From positions 1 through 57,802 of the forward strand of contig NZ_JWMA01000178.1 of NCBI RefSeq assembly GCF_000812465.1: 57,802 bases of DNA, in the 5' to 3' direction. This DNA comes from Cupriavidus sp. IDO. GTDB lineage: Bacteria > Pseudomonadota > Gammaproteobacteria > Burkholderiales > Burkholderiaceae. The notes under the pieces are model-generated. The model was not told where the DNA came from, ran no database searches, and saw only the letters and a program-made list of their open reading frames with translations. Shown one piece after another: positions 8,542-15,783 of the stretch; position 1 is the first letter of the stretch, and each line of letters begins with the position of its first letter. The translations under genes and the position numbers were made by a program.

Positions 8542-8835
8542 CTAGCGCATCTTGCCGAGAATGCCCTGCATTTCGTCGGCATCGAACGCGCGCAGCGTCT
8601 GGGTGCGGACATTGCCCAACGCGCCGATGCTCAGGCCAAAAGAGGTCATGGTGGCGTCATCGGGGGCTTCGAGCGTCAGAACAACGTCGTACTTGCCTAG
8701 CGTCCAGTAGATGTCTTTGACCTGGATGCCCATCTGCGCACCCATTTCCCGCACGATGGTCGCGCGCTTGGTGGTGTCCTTGACCGTGCGGATGCCCTGG
8801 TCGGTAAAGCTTGCGAGCACGATATATCGGGTCAT
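8542..8835 (-). CDS. GYD-domain protein
   Basis: A 97-residue soluble protein covering one GYD domain. It opens with YIVLASFTDQGIRTVKDTTKR and contains IYWTLGKYDVVLTLEAPDD, where GKYDVV occupies the Gly-x-Tyr-Asp block that names the family. The domain is a ferredoxin-like alpha/beta fold of unknown biochemical role. The start is preceded by CCGGAGAC. The gene is convergent with fdwA across a hairpin and has no obvious operon partner. Confidence 0.88.
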   Translation of the reverse strand: MTRYIVLASFTDQGIRTVKDTTKRATIVREMGAQMGIQVKDIYWTLGKYDVVLTLEAPDDATMTSFGLSIGALGNVRTQTLRAFDADEMQGILGKMR

Positions 8836-9142
8836 GATGCGTCTCCGGCTGGATGGATCGGACGCCGGCCGGACATGCCGCTGACGCGGGCGACGACCCG
8901 CGTCGCACGGAAACGTGCGGACGGTGGTTCAGGGCTTCGGAGCGTCAGGCGAGGCAAGAGTGCCTGCACTGCGGGGAGAAAGGCGCCCGGGAGTCTGAGC
9001 AAGTTCGTGATCATGCATATTGCGCGCCAATGGCGTTGGCTGGCGCTTTCGGGGCGATTCCCTCACGGCCCCGGTCAGATCGCGGGGCAATGGGTTTCAG
9101 TGCTGAAACAGCTGCTTGCGGCTCGAGCGATCAGCCGGCGGC
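8836..9142. other. Intergenic stretch, no gene seen
   Basis: About 307 bases between the start of the GYD gene and the stop of the RES toxin gene. A 60-residue minus-strand frame overlapping the GYD start has no domain and no ribosome-binding site. The stretch presumably carries the GYD promoter, but I see no clear -35/-10 pair. Confidence 0.4.
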
Positions 9143-9610
9143 TCACAGCCCGATTTTCGCGAAGAGCCTGTCATCCCAGTGCACGGCTTCCGGCTCGGAA
9201 ACGATGATCCTGGCTGCGTCCGGATGCGCCGGATTGACCAGCGCATTCCACTCCCGGCGCGCCACGACCGAGGGCACCAGCAAGACAGCCGACCGCGCCT
9301 CGGCCAGCCAGCGATCGCCGAAGCCCCGGGCAGCACGCGGGTCATCCAGCGCATCCCAGCCGTCCGGCAGGCAATCTGCTCCGGCGCGTTCCACCGAAAC
9401 GCTGTCCGGCACCGCGCCGACCACCAGGACGTGATGGCGGGGAACCTTGCCGATCCGCGCATGCACCAGCACTTCGAGCATGGCACCCGCGAACGTGAGC
9501 GGGCCATAGATGACCGGCCGCCCGGCGCTGTTGAAGCGGCCGCCAACCAGCATCGCGCCCGTGCCGTTCCACACCTCGTGGCGGCGGTCTGCGATCCGGA
9601 AGATCTGCAT
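9143..9610 (-). CDS. RES-domain toxin (type II toxin-antitoxin)
   Basis: A 155-residue RES-domain protein. The N-terminus (QIFRIADRR) and the blocks GGRFNSAGRPVIYG, AGAMLEVLVHARIGK and WNALVNPAHPDAARI match the RES family, whose characterised members (Res, MbcT) destroy NAD+ through an ADP-ribosyltransferase-like fold. The first-block arginine and the Glu of LEVLVH are the expected active-site residues. Start and antitoxin stop share a base at 9610, so the two genes are translationally coupled with the antitoxin first, the usual order for Xre/RES modules. Confidence 0.88.
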   Translation of the reverse strand: MQIFRIADRRHEVWNGTGAMLVGGRFNSAGRPVIYGPLTFAGAMLEVLVHARIGKVPRHHVLVVGAVPDSVSVERAGADCLPDGWDALDDPRAARGFGDRWLAEARSAVLLVPSVVARREWNALVNPAHPDAARIIVSEPEAVHWDDRLFAKIGL

Positions 9611-10038
9611 CAGGCGGACATGCCATAGAAGAGCCTCCAGAGCAGTTCCTCCACGCGCCGCGCGCCGAGTTCCGTCATGGCCACGTCCAGAGGCTTGCTG
9701 CCCCCGAGCAGGGGATGCGGGGCGCTGAGGAATTGCCGGGCATCGTCCTCATCGTCCCAGACGAAGTTGGCCGTGGCAAAGATGCGCGCCAGGCGCTCCG
9801 TCTTTTCGGACTCATCGGGCGTCAGCCGGTCGCGGCGGCGCTTGAAGGTTGCCTCCGGCACGATGCGCGACATCAGGGCGCGGCGTTCTTCCGCCGAGCG
9901 GACCACGTGCTCGACGATCTCGCGCAAGGCGGACTTGGGCAGGCCTTCGCGCACTGCGGCGTCCAGATCGGCAATGGACAGCAGCGGCGGCGACAGCGCC
10001 ATCACGGCGCTGATGTTTTCTGGGGAGACGACCATCAT
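9610..10038 (-). CDS. Xre/MbcA/ParS-type antitoxin (DUF2384)
   Basis: A 142-residue antitoxin. The middle contains the basic helical segment FKRRRDRLTPDESEKTERLA typical of the Xre-like antitoxin HTH, and the C-terminus (FLSAPHPLLGGSKPLDVAMT, ARRVEELLWRLFYG) is the toxin-binding MbcA/ParS domain. ATG 10038 is preferred: GGGAG is correctly spaced, whereas the upstream TTG at 10059 falls inside a repeated operator. It precedes the RES toxin and probably represses its own promoter through the direct repeats at 10056-10092. Confidence 0.87.
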   Translation of the reverse strand: MMVVSPENISAVMALSPPLLSIADLDAAVREGLPKSALREIVEHVVRSAEERRALMSRIVPEATFKRRRDRLTPDESEKTERLARIFATANFVWDDEDDARQFLSAPHPLLGGSKPLDVAMTELGARRVEELLWRLFYGMSA

Positions 10039-10055
10039 GGGAACTCCCGGTTGGC

Positions 10056-10092
10056 TCAATTGATACCGAATTATAGGTCAATTGATACTGAA
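10056..10092 (-). promoter_or_regulatory. Toxin-antitoxin promoter with duplicated operator
   Basis: TCAATTGATACCGAA (10056-10070) and TCAATTGATACTGAA (10078-10092) are 14/15 identical direct repeats 22 bases apart. Between them, on the minus strand, lies TATAAT (10070-10075), a consensus -10 box for the antitoxin gene. Two repeats flanking the -10 box fit autoregulation by the antitoxin or toxin-antitoxin complex. A convincing -35 box is not visible. Confidence 0.7.
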
Positions 10093-10159
10093 CTGCAGAA
10101 CGAGCGTGAGTGACGCATTGCGCGCTTGATCCCGCTGCTGCCTGCATGGCACCTCGGAC

Positions 10160-10672
10160 CTACTCACGCTCCCCATCCCCCGAACCCGCATCCAGCTCCC
10201 GCATATTGTCCAGCAGCTTGAGCAGGTAGTGCAGGGTGTGGGTCAGGTCGTTGGTCGAGAACCCGGTCAGCGCCTGCTCGTAGTAGGCGCGGATCTTGGG
10301 CTGCGCCAGGTGCAGCCAGACCTCCCGTCCTGACTCGCTCATCCTGACCAGCCTGGAGCGCCGGTCGCGCCCGTCGGGTGCCATGCTCAGGTGGCCATCC
10401 CGTTCCATGCGGCTGATCAGGCCGGACAGGTTCTGCCGGCTCACCATCAGGTAGCGCGCCAGGTCTCCCACGCTCATGCCATCGGCCGCCTCCGGGCGCG
10501 ACAGCGCGCCCAGCACGGCCCACTGCTGCGTGGTCAGTCCTTCTTCCTCCACCGCGCGCGACCCCGTTTTGTGCAACATGTTTGCGCATTGGTACAGACG
10601 GAAGAACAGCCGGTTGGCGAGTTCCATGCGGGCTGAGGGGCCAATTTCATCACTGATTTCGGGGTTAACCAT
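10160..10672 (-). CDS. badR: MarR-family regulator, BadR-like
   Basis: A 170-residue winged-helix regulator. LTTQQWAVLGALSRPEAADG, MSVGDLARYLMVSRQNLSGL and ISRMERDGHLSMAPDGRDRR are the MarR HTH and wing. It is divergently transcribed from the badH-badI-aliB-aliA operon, with a perfect 20-bp palindrome between the two starts. In Rhodopseudomonas palustris the MarR protein BadR controls the cyclohexanecarboxylate genes in response to a pathway CoA thioester. The same role is inferred here from context; the symbol is by synteny, not by alignment. Confidence 0.85.
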   Translation of the reverse strand: MVNPEISDEIGPSARMELANRLFFRLYQCANMLHKTGSRAVEEEGLTTQQWAVLGALSRPEAADGMSVGDLARYLMVSRQNLSGLISRMERDGHLSMAPDGRDRRSRLVRMSESGREVWLHLAQPKIRAYYEQALTGFSTNDLTHTLHYLLKLLDNMRELDAGSGDGERE

Positions 10673-10724
10673 GATCCTTTCCAGGGAGATACGTGCTTGC
10701 GCTGCGCCTGCATAGCTTCTAGTA

Positions 10725-10744
10725 TAGGTAAATATATTTACCTA
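10725..10744. promoter_or_regulatory. Perfect 20-bp palindromic operator for the MarR regulator
   Basis: TAGGTAAATATATTTACCTA is its own reverse complement over all 20 bases. It lies in the intergenic region between the divergent MarR gene (start 10672) and badH (start 10809). MarR dimers commonly bind such AT-rich palindromes overlapping both promoters. Confidence 0.85.
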
Positions 10745-10808
10745 AATTGGTGAAGACGTGCAGCGCCAAGGCCGCACGATAGCACCTGGAACCTCGAAGG
10801 AGAACGCT

Positions 10809-11576
10809 GTGCAAGGACTGAATGGCAAGACGGTCATCGTGACCGGTGGCGGTGGTGGTATCGGCGGCGCAACGTGTTTGCGCTTTGCGCGCGAGGGCGC
10901 GGCGGTGGGTGTGCTCGATCTCAACCCCGAGGCGGCCGAGCGCATCGCGGCCCAGATCCGCGATGCGGGCGGCCGCGCCCTGGCAATGCGTTGCGACATT
11001 ACCGACCGCGTGAGCGTGGATGTGGCCTTGGCAGCGGTGCAGGAGTCGCTCGGCCCCGTCGACGTGCTCGTCAACAACGCCGGCTGGGATGTCTTCAAGC
11101 CTTTCACGAAGACGGAGCCCGTGCAGTGGGAGCGCCTCATCGCCATCAACCTGACCGGCGCGCTGCACATGCATCACGCCGTGCTGCCAGGCATGGTCGA
11201 GCGCAAGCGCGGGCGCATCGTCAATATCGCCTCGGATGCGGCGCGGGTCGGTTCCTCGGGCGAGGCGGTTTATGCCGCCTGCAAGGGCGGGCTGGTGTCG
11301 TTCTCGAAGACCATTGCGCGCGAGCACGCGCGCCACGGCATCACCGTCAACGTGGTGTGCCCGGGTCCGACCGAGACGGCGCTGTTCGAGGACTACAAGC
11401 AGGGCGCCGGCAACCCCGAGAAGCTGGTCGAGGCCTTCACCCGCTCGATTCCGCTCGGCCGCATTGGCAAGCCGGACGACCTGCCCGGTGCCATCGCGTT
11501 CTTCGCCAGCGATGACGCCGCCTTTATCACCGGACAAGTCCTGAGCGTGTCCGGCGGCCTGACCATGAACGGCTGA
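10809..11576 (+). CDS. badH: 2-hydroxycyclohexanecarboxyl-CoA dehydrogenase (SDR family)
   Basis: A 255-residue short-chain dehydrogenase that should oxidise 2-hydroxycyclohexanecarboxyl-CoA to the 2-keto form with NAD+. It has the nucleotide loop TGGGGGIGG, NNAG, the catalytic Ser in NIASDAARVGSSGEA and the YAACK Tyr/Lys pair. GTG 10809 is chosen because AAGGAGA lies immediately upstream; the frame also opens at a GTG at 10758 that has no such site. Substrate is inferred from the next gene, which is a close badI match, and from the aliB/aliA genes behind it. Confidence 0.85.
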   Translation: MQGLNGKTVIVTGGGGGIGGATCLRFAREGAAVGVLDLNPEAAERIAAQIRDAGGRALAMRCDITDRVSVDVALAAVQESLGPVDVLVNNAGWDVFKPFTKTEPVQWERLIAINLTGALHMHHAVLPGMVERKRGRIVNIASDAARVGSSGEAVYAACKGGLVSFSKTIAREHARHGITVNVVCPGPTETALFEDYKQGAGNPEKLVEAFTRSIPLGRIGKPDDLPGAIAFFASDDAAFITGQVLSVSGGLTMNG

Positions 11577-11602
11577 AACGAAAAACAGACCCGGAGACAA
11601 CC

Positions 11603-12385
11603 ATGCATTACGAAGACATCCTCTATGAAGTCCGCAACGGCGCGGCCTGGATCATCATCAACCGCCCCGAGAAGATGAACGCCTTCCGCGGGCGCACCTG
11701 CGACGAACTGATCCACGCCATCAACCGCGCAGGCTACGACCGCGAGATCGGCGCCATCGTGCTGGCCGGCGCCGGCGAGAAAGCCTTCTGCACCGGCGGC
11801 GACCAGTCTGCCCACGAAGGCCAGTACGACGGCCGCGGCACCATCGGGTTGCCGATGGAGGAGCTGCACAACGCCATTCGCGATGTGCCAAAACCGGTGA
11901 TCGCGCGCGTGCAGGGCTATGCAATCGGCGGCGGCAACGTGCTTTGCACGATCTGCGACTTCACGATTGCTTCGGAGAAGGCGGTGTTCGGGCAGGTCGG
12001 ACCCAAGGTCGGTTCGGTCGATCCCGGCTACGGCACGGCTTTCCTGGCCCGCGTGGTCGGCGAGAAGAAGGCGCGCGAGATCTGGTACCTGTGCCGCCGC
12101 TACCCGGCAGCGGAGGCGCTGGCGATTGGGCTGGTGAATGCCGTCGTGCCACATGACCAGCTCGACGCAGAAGTGCAGAAGTGGTGCGACGAGATCCTGG
12201 AGAAGAGTCCCACCGCCATCGCCATCGCCAAGCGCTCGTTCAACATGGACACGGCGCACCAGAGCGGCATCGCCGGCATGGGCATGTACGCGCTGAAGCT
12301 CTACTACGACACCGAAGAGTCGCGCGAAGGCGTCACGGCGTTCCAGGAAAAGCGCAAGCCGGACTTCCGCAAATACGCGAAGTAA
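11603..12385 (+). CDS. badI: 2-ketocyclohexanecarboxyl-CoA hydrolase (ring cleavage)
   Basis: A 260-residue crotonase-fold enzyme. It closely follows the remembered R. palustris BadI along its length: NRPEKMNAFRG, LAGAGEKAFCTGGDQS, YDGRGTIGLPMEELH, QGYAIGGGNVL, GPKVGSVDPGYGTAFLARVV and the YYDTEESREGV tail. BadI hydrolytically opens the ring of 2-ketocyclohexanecarboxyl-CoA to pimelyl-CoA. CTGGGDQS is shared with the ring-forming relative MenB, but the rest fits BadI better. It lies 26 bases after badH, in an operon with it. Confidence 0.92.
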   Translation: MHYEDILYEVRNGAAWIIINRPEKMNAFRGRTCDELIHAINRAGYDREIGAIVLAGAGEKAFCTGGDQSAHEGQYDGRGTIGLPMEELHNAIRDVPKPVIARVQGYAIGGGNVLCTICDFTIASEKAVFGQVGPKVGSVDPGYGTAFLARVVGEKKAREIWYLCRRYPAAEALAIGLVNAVVPHDQLDAEVQKWCDEILEKSPTAIAIAKRSFNMDTAHQSGIAGMGMYALKLYYDTEESREGVTAFQEKRKPDFRKYAK

Positions 12386-12448
12386 TTGCTGATGCTTCCG
12401 TGCGCGCCCACAGAGCGCGCCGGAAGCGGGACCCATGCCGGAGACATC

Positions 12449-13600
12449 ATGAATCCCTACCTCAATGAAGACCTGCTTGCCCTGGCCGATCACGCTCGCC
12501 GTTTTGCCGGCGAGTGCATCGCGCCCGGTTTCCTGGAACGCGACAAGACGCGCGTGCTCGATCGGACGCTGATGCGCCAGATGGGCGAGATGGGTTTTAT
12601 CGCGCCCGAGCTGCCGGAGGAATGCGGCGGCCAGGGCCTCGGGTGCCTGGCCGCCGGCGTCATCCATGAAGAGGTGGCGCGCGCCGACCTCAGCATCTCG
12701 TACATCAACCTGCTGGCTTCGCTCAACGGGCAGATCCTGGCGCACCATGCCGCGCCGGAGATCGGCCGGCCCTGGCTGCAGCGCCTGACACGCGGTGAAG
12801 CGCTGTTTGCGATTGCGCTGACCGAGCCGCGCGGCGGCTCCGATGCCGCCAGCCTGCGCCTGCGCATGGAGCGCGTGGGCGACGAGTACGTGCTCAACGG
12901 CGAGAAGACCTCTATCTCGGCGGCCGACCAGGCCGATGCTGCGGTGGTGTTTGCACGCACCGGCACCGTCGAAGCAGGCGCCCGCGGCGTCTCGGCGGTG
13001 CTGGTGCCGATGGACCTGCCAGGCATCACCCGCAATCGCTTCGACTGCCATGGGCAGCGTGCCATCGGGCGCGGCTCGATCTTCTTCGAGAACGTGCGGG
13101 TGCCGGCCAGCCATCTGCTTGGCAAGGAAGGCGAGGGGTTTGTGCAGGTGATGCAGGGCTTCGATTTCTCGCGCGCGCTGATCGGGCTGCAGGTGCTTGC
13201 CGTTGCGCAGGCGGCGCTGGACGAGACCTGGGAGTACGTGGCCGGGCGGCAGGCCTTCGGCAAGCCGCTGTCGGCATTCCAGGGGGTGTCGCATCCGCTG
13301 GCCGATTTCCAGACGCAGGTGACCGCGGCCCGGCTGCTGTGCCTGCAGACACTGTGGCTGAAAGACCATGGCCTGCCGCACACCGCCGAGGCCGCAATGT
13401 GCAAGTGGTGGGCGCCCAAGCTTGCCTACGACGTGGTGCACCAGTGCCTGCTGTCGTTCGGGCACGGCGGCTATGACCGGGGCGTGATGGAGCAACGCCT
13501 GCGCGATGTACTCGGCTTCCAGATCGGCGACGGCACGGCCCAGATCATGAAGACCATCATCGCCCGCACCCGCGCCGGCCGCGAAGCCGTGCCGGCCTGA
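12449..13600 (+). CDS. aliB: Cyclohexanecarboxyl-CoA dehydrogenase (acyl-CoA dehydrogenase family)
   Basis: A 383-residue FAD enzyme expected to make cyclohex-1-enecarboxyl-CoA. ALTEPRGGSDAAS (about 124-135), the FAD/tetramer block RQAFGKPLSAFQ (268-279) and GHGGYDRGVMEQRLRD (338-353) are acyl-CoA dehydrogenase signatures. In the segment where most family members carry the catalytic Glu (EGT), this protein has GDGT, placing Asp361 at the base position, as reported for some alicyclic acyl-CoA dehydrogenases. ATG 12449 is taken for its GGAGACATC leader; the frame is open upstream to 12386. Fourth partner of the alicyclic operon is aliA downstream. Confidence 0.87.
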   Translation: MNPYLNEDLLALADHARRFAGECIAPGFLERDKTRVLDRTLMRQMGEMGFIAPELPEECGGQGLGCLAAGVIHEEVARADLSISYINLLASLNGQILAHHAAPEIGRPWLQRLTRGEALFAIALTEPRGGSDAASLRLRMERVGDEYVLNGEKTSISAADQADAAVVFARTGTVEAGARGVSAVLVPMDLPGITRNRFDCHGQRAIGRGSIFFENVRVPASHLLGKEGEGFVQVMQGFDFSRALIGLQVLAVAQAALDETWEYVAGRQAFGKPLSAFQGVSHPLADFQTQVTAARLLCLQTLWLKDHGLPHTAEAAMCKWWAPKLAYDVVHQCLLSFGHGGYDRGVMEQRLRDVLGFQIGDGTAQIMKTIIARTRAGREAVPA

Positions 13601-13648
13601 GCCGGAAGCTTCCCGGCCTGCCGGCAAAAACAGAACGAGGAGACAAGC

Positions 13649-15292
13649 ATGGATTTCGACGCCGTCCTGATTCCACCACGCCGCGCCGCCAGCGTTGCGG
13701 CCGGGTTCTGGCATGACCGGACCATCAACGACTGCCTGGACGCATGCGTCGCGGCCTCGCCGGAGAAGCTTGCCCTCACGGCGCTCAGGGTGGAAAGCGG
13801 CACGACGGAGCGCTTCACCTATCGTGAACTCGCCACGCTCGCGGACCGCGTGGCGGTCGGCCTGGCCCGGCTCGGCGTGCGCCGGCAGGACGTGGTCTCC
13901 TGCCAGTTGCCCAACTGGTGGCAGGTCAGCGTGCTCTACCTCGCCTGCGCGCGCATCGGCGCCGTGCTCAATCCGCTGATGCCGATCTTCCGCGAGCGCG
14001 AGCTGTCGTTCATGCTGGCCCACGCGCGCAGCAAGGTGGCGATCGTTCCCGCCCGCTTTCGCGGTTTCGACCATGCACAGATGCTCTACGGCTTGCGCGC
14101 GGCACTGCCGGATCTTGCGGGCATCGTGGTGGTCGACGGCGAGGGAGAGGACAGCTTCGAGACGTTGCTGAGCGGACCGGCGTGGGAAACGGCGCCGGAT
14201 GCGCAGGACATCCTGATGCGCAACCGGCCAGGCCCCGACGACATCACGCAACTGATCTACACCTCCGGCACAACCGGCGAACCGAAGGGCGTGATGCATT
14301 CCGCCAATACGCTGATGGCCAACATCGTGCCCTATGCCGAGCGGCTGCAACTGGGCGCGGACGACGTGGTGCTGATGGCCTCGCCGATGGCGCACCAGAC
14401 CGGCTTCATGTACGGGCTGATGGTGCCGGTGCTGCTCGGCGCAACCGCTGTCCTGCAGGACGTGTGGGAGCCCGCCCGTGCCGTCTCCGTGATCCGGGCG
14501 GAGGGCGTGACCTTCACCATGGGATCGACACCGTTCCTGGCCGATCTGGCGCGCACCGTGGCCGAGACCGTCATGCCGGTGCCGAGCCTGCGCACCTTCC
14601 TGTGCGCCGGCGCGCCGATCCCGGGCGCGCTGGTGGAGCGGGCACGAGACGCCCTCGGGGCCAAGATCGTCTCGGCATGGGGCATGACGGAGAACGGTGC
14701 CGTGACGACGACCCGGCTCGATGACAGTGACGAGCGATCGTTCACCACCGATGGTTGCCCGCTGCCCGGCGTGGAAATCAAGGTCGTCGACGACGCCGAC
14801 GCGCCCGCGCCGCCAGGCGTGATCGGGCGGTTGCTGGTGCGTTCCTGCTCCAATTTCGGCGGCTATCTGAAGCGGCCGCACCTGAACGACACCGATGCCG
14901 ACGGCTGGTTCGATACCGGCGACCTGGCGCGGCTGGACGAGCAGGGCTACCTGCACATCGCCGGGCGCAGCAAGGACGTCATCATCCGCGGCGGCGAAAA
15001 CATCCCGGTGGTCGAGATCGAGACGCTGCTGTACCAGCATCCTGCCGTGGCGCAGGTCGCGATCGTTGCCTATCCCGACGAGCGCCTCGGCGAACGGGCC
15101 TGCGCGTTCGTGGTGCCGCGGCCGGGGCAGGCATTCGACATGGCAGCGATGGCGGATTACCTGAAAGGGCAGAAGGTGGCGATGCAGTACATCCCCGAGC
15201 GCCTGATCGTGCAGGACGCACTGCCTGCCACGCCATCCGGGAAGATCCAGAAGTTCAGGCTGCGCGAGAGCTTGCAGGGCGGCAGGGTTTGA
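13649..15292 (+). CDS. aliA: Cyclohexanecarboxylate-CoA ligase (AMP-forming)
   Basis: A 547-residue ANL-superfamily ligase. The ATP loop YTSGTTGEPKGV lies near residue 205, AWGMTENG near 347, and GWFDTGDLARLDEQGYLHI with GRSKDVIIRGGENI forms the hinge. The C-terminal catalytic lysine is in TPSGKIQKFRLRE. Position at the end of badH-badI-aliB, 48 bases after aliB and with its own GAGGAGA site, indicates that it activates cyclohexanecarboxylate for the pathway. Related ligases act on other acids, so the substrate is inferred from the operon. Confidence 0.85.
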   Translation: MDFDAVLIPPRRAASVAAGFWHDRTINDCLDACVAASPEKLALTALRVESGTTERFTYRELATLADRVAVGLARLGVRRQDVVSCQLPNWWQVSVLYLACARIGAVLNPLMPIFRERELSFMLAHARSKVAIVPARFRGFDHAQMLYGLRAALPDLAGIVVVDGEGEDSFETLLSGPAWETAPDAQDILMRNRPGPDDITQLIYTSGTTGEPKGVMHSANTLMANIVPYAERLQLGADDVVLMASPMAHQTGFMYGLMVPVLLGATAVLQDVWEPARAVSVIRAEGVTFTMGSTPFLADLARTVAETVMPVPSLRTFLCAGAPIPGALVERARDALGAKIVSAWGMTENGAVTTTRLDDSDERSFTTDGCPLPGVEIKVVDDADAPAPPGVIGRLLVRSCSNFGGYLKRPHLNDTDADGWFDTGDLARLDEQGYLHIAGRSKDVIIRGGENIPVVEIETLLYQHPAVAQVAIVAYPDERLGERACAFVVPRPGQAFDMAAMADYLKGQKVAMQYIPERLIVQDALPATPSGKIQKFRLRESLQGGRV

Positions 15293-15373
15293 CGGGCCGG
15301 GTTGTCGTTTGCGTCTTCTCGGAGGGTGGAAAATATGCAATTAACCGCCGAAAATTTTCACCACCTCTCAAAA

Positions 15374-15402
15374 AGCCGGGCGACGCTGTGCGTCTCCCGG
15401 CT
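15374..15402. terminator. Nested hairpin after the alicyclic operon
   Basis: AGCCGGG / CCCGGCT form the outer stem and GACGC-TGT-GCGTC an inner one. A's precede it on the plus strand, so a U-tract would follow on the minus-strand transcript of the DUF2917 gene. It lies between convergent genes and may serve both. Confidence 0.7.
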
Positions 15403-15453
15403 TCCAGCGGCAATGTCTGTGTGAGAGGAGGGAGGGCGGATTGGCGAGGGGAA

Positions 15454-15783
15454 TCAGTCGCGCGCGCCGGCGTAGTCAGCCCGGCGCGGCGACAGAATGC
15501 GCCAGAGCCTGTGCCGCCATCCTCGCGTATTCACCACGCCAGTCTTGCAGCGTGTCACGCGAATGCTCGCGCGCCTGACGGCGTAAAGCTCCACGCGCCC
15601 GGCTTCGGGCAGGGTGAATGACTCGCTGGCCGCGATCGAGGTGTCCTTCGGGTCGCCGTCGCGAATCATCCAGAGTTCGCCCTCGGTGCAGCGCACGGCA
15701 ACGCGTTCGCCGGAGTCGGCGACCAGGCGCAGCGAGCTGCGCGCGGGCAGGGTGGCCGTCACGTCGTTGCTGACGAGAAACAT
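15454..15783 (-). CDS. DUF2917-domain protein
   Basis: A 109-residue protein. LPARSSLRLVADSGERVAVR, TEGELWMIRDGDPKDTSIAA and ESFTLPEAGRVELYAVR match DUF2917, a small beta-rich (cupin-like) domain of unknown function frequent in Burkholderiales. A basic tail follows. The ATG at 15783 has AGGAGAAGGA upstream; the frame continues far 5' but only as a shadow of the hydrolase gene. It overlaps the hydrolase 3' end by 25 bases, so the two are probably co-translated. Confidence 0.82.
   Translation of the reverse strand: MFLVSNDVTATLPARSSLRLVADSGERVAVRCTEGELWMIRDGDPKDTSIAASESFTLPEAGRVELYAVRRASIRVTRCKTGVVNTRGWRHRLWRILSPRRADYAGARD

Noticed and set aside
8832..9014. A 60-residue frame overlapping the GYD start by four bases
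   Set aside because: The overlap is suggestive, but no domain, no ribosome-binding site, and Arg/Pro-rich sequence typical of shadows.
11393..15340. A 1315-residue open frame on the minus strand
   Set aside because: It runs antisense through badH, badI, aliB and aliA, has no domain, is His/Arg/Gln-biased, and is a codon-position artefact of high-GC genes on the plus strand.
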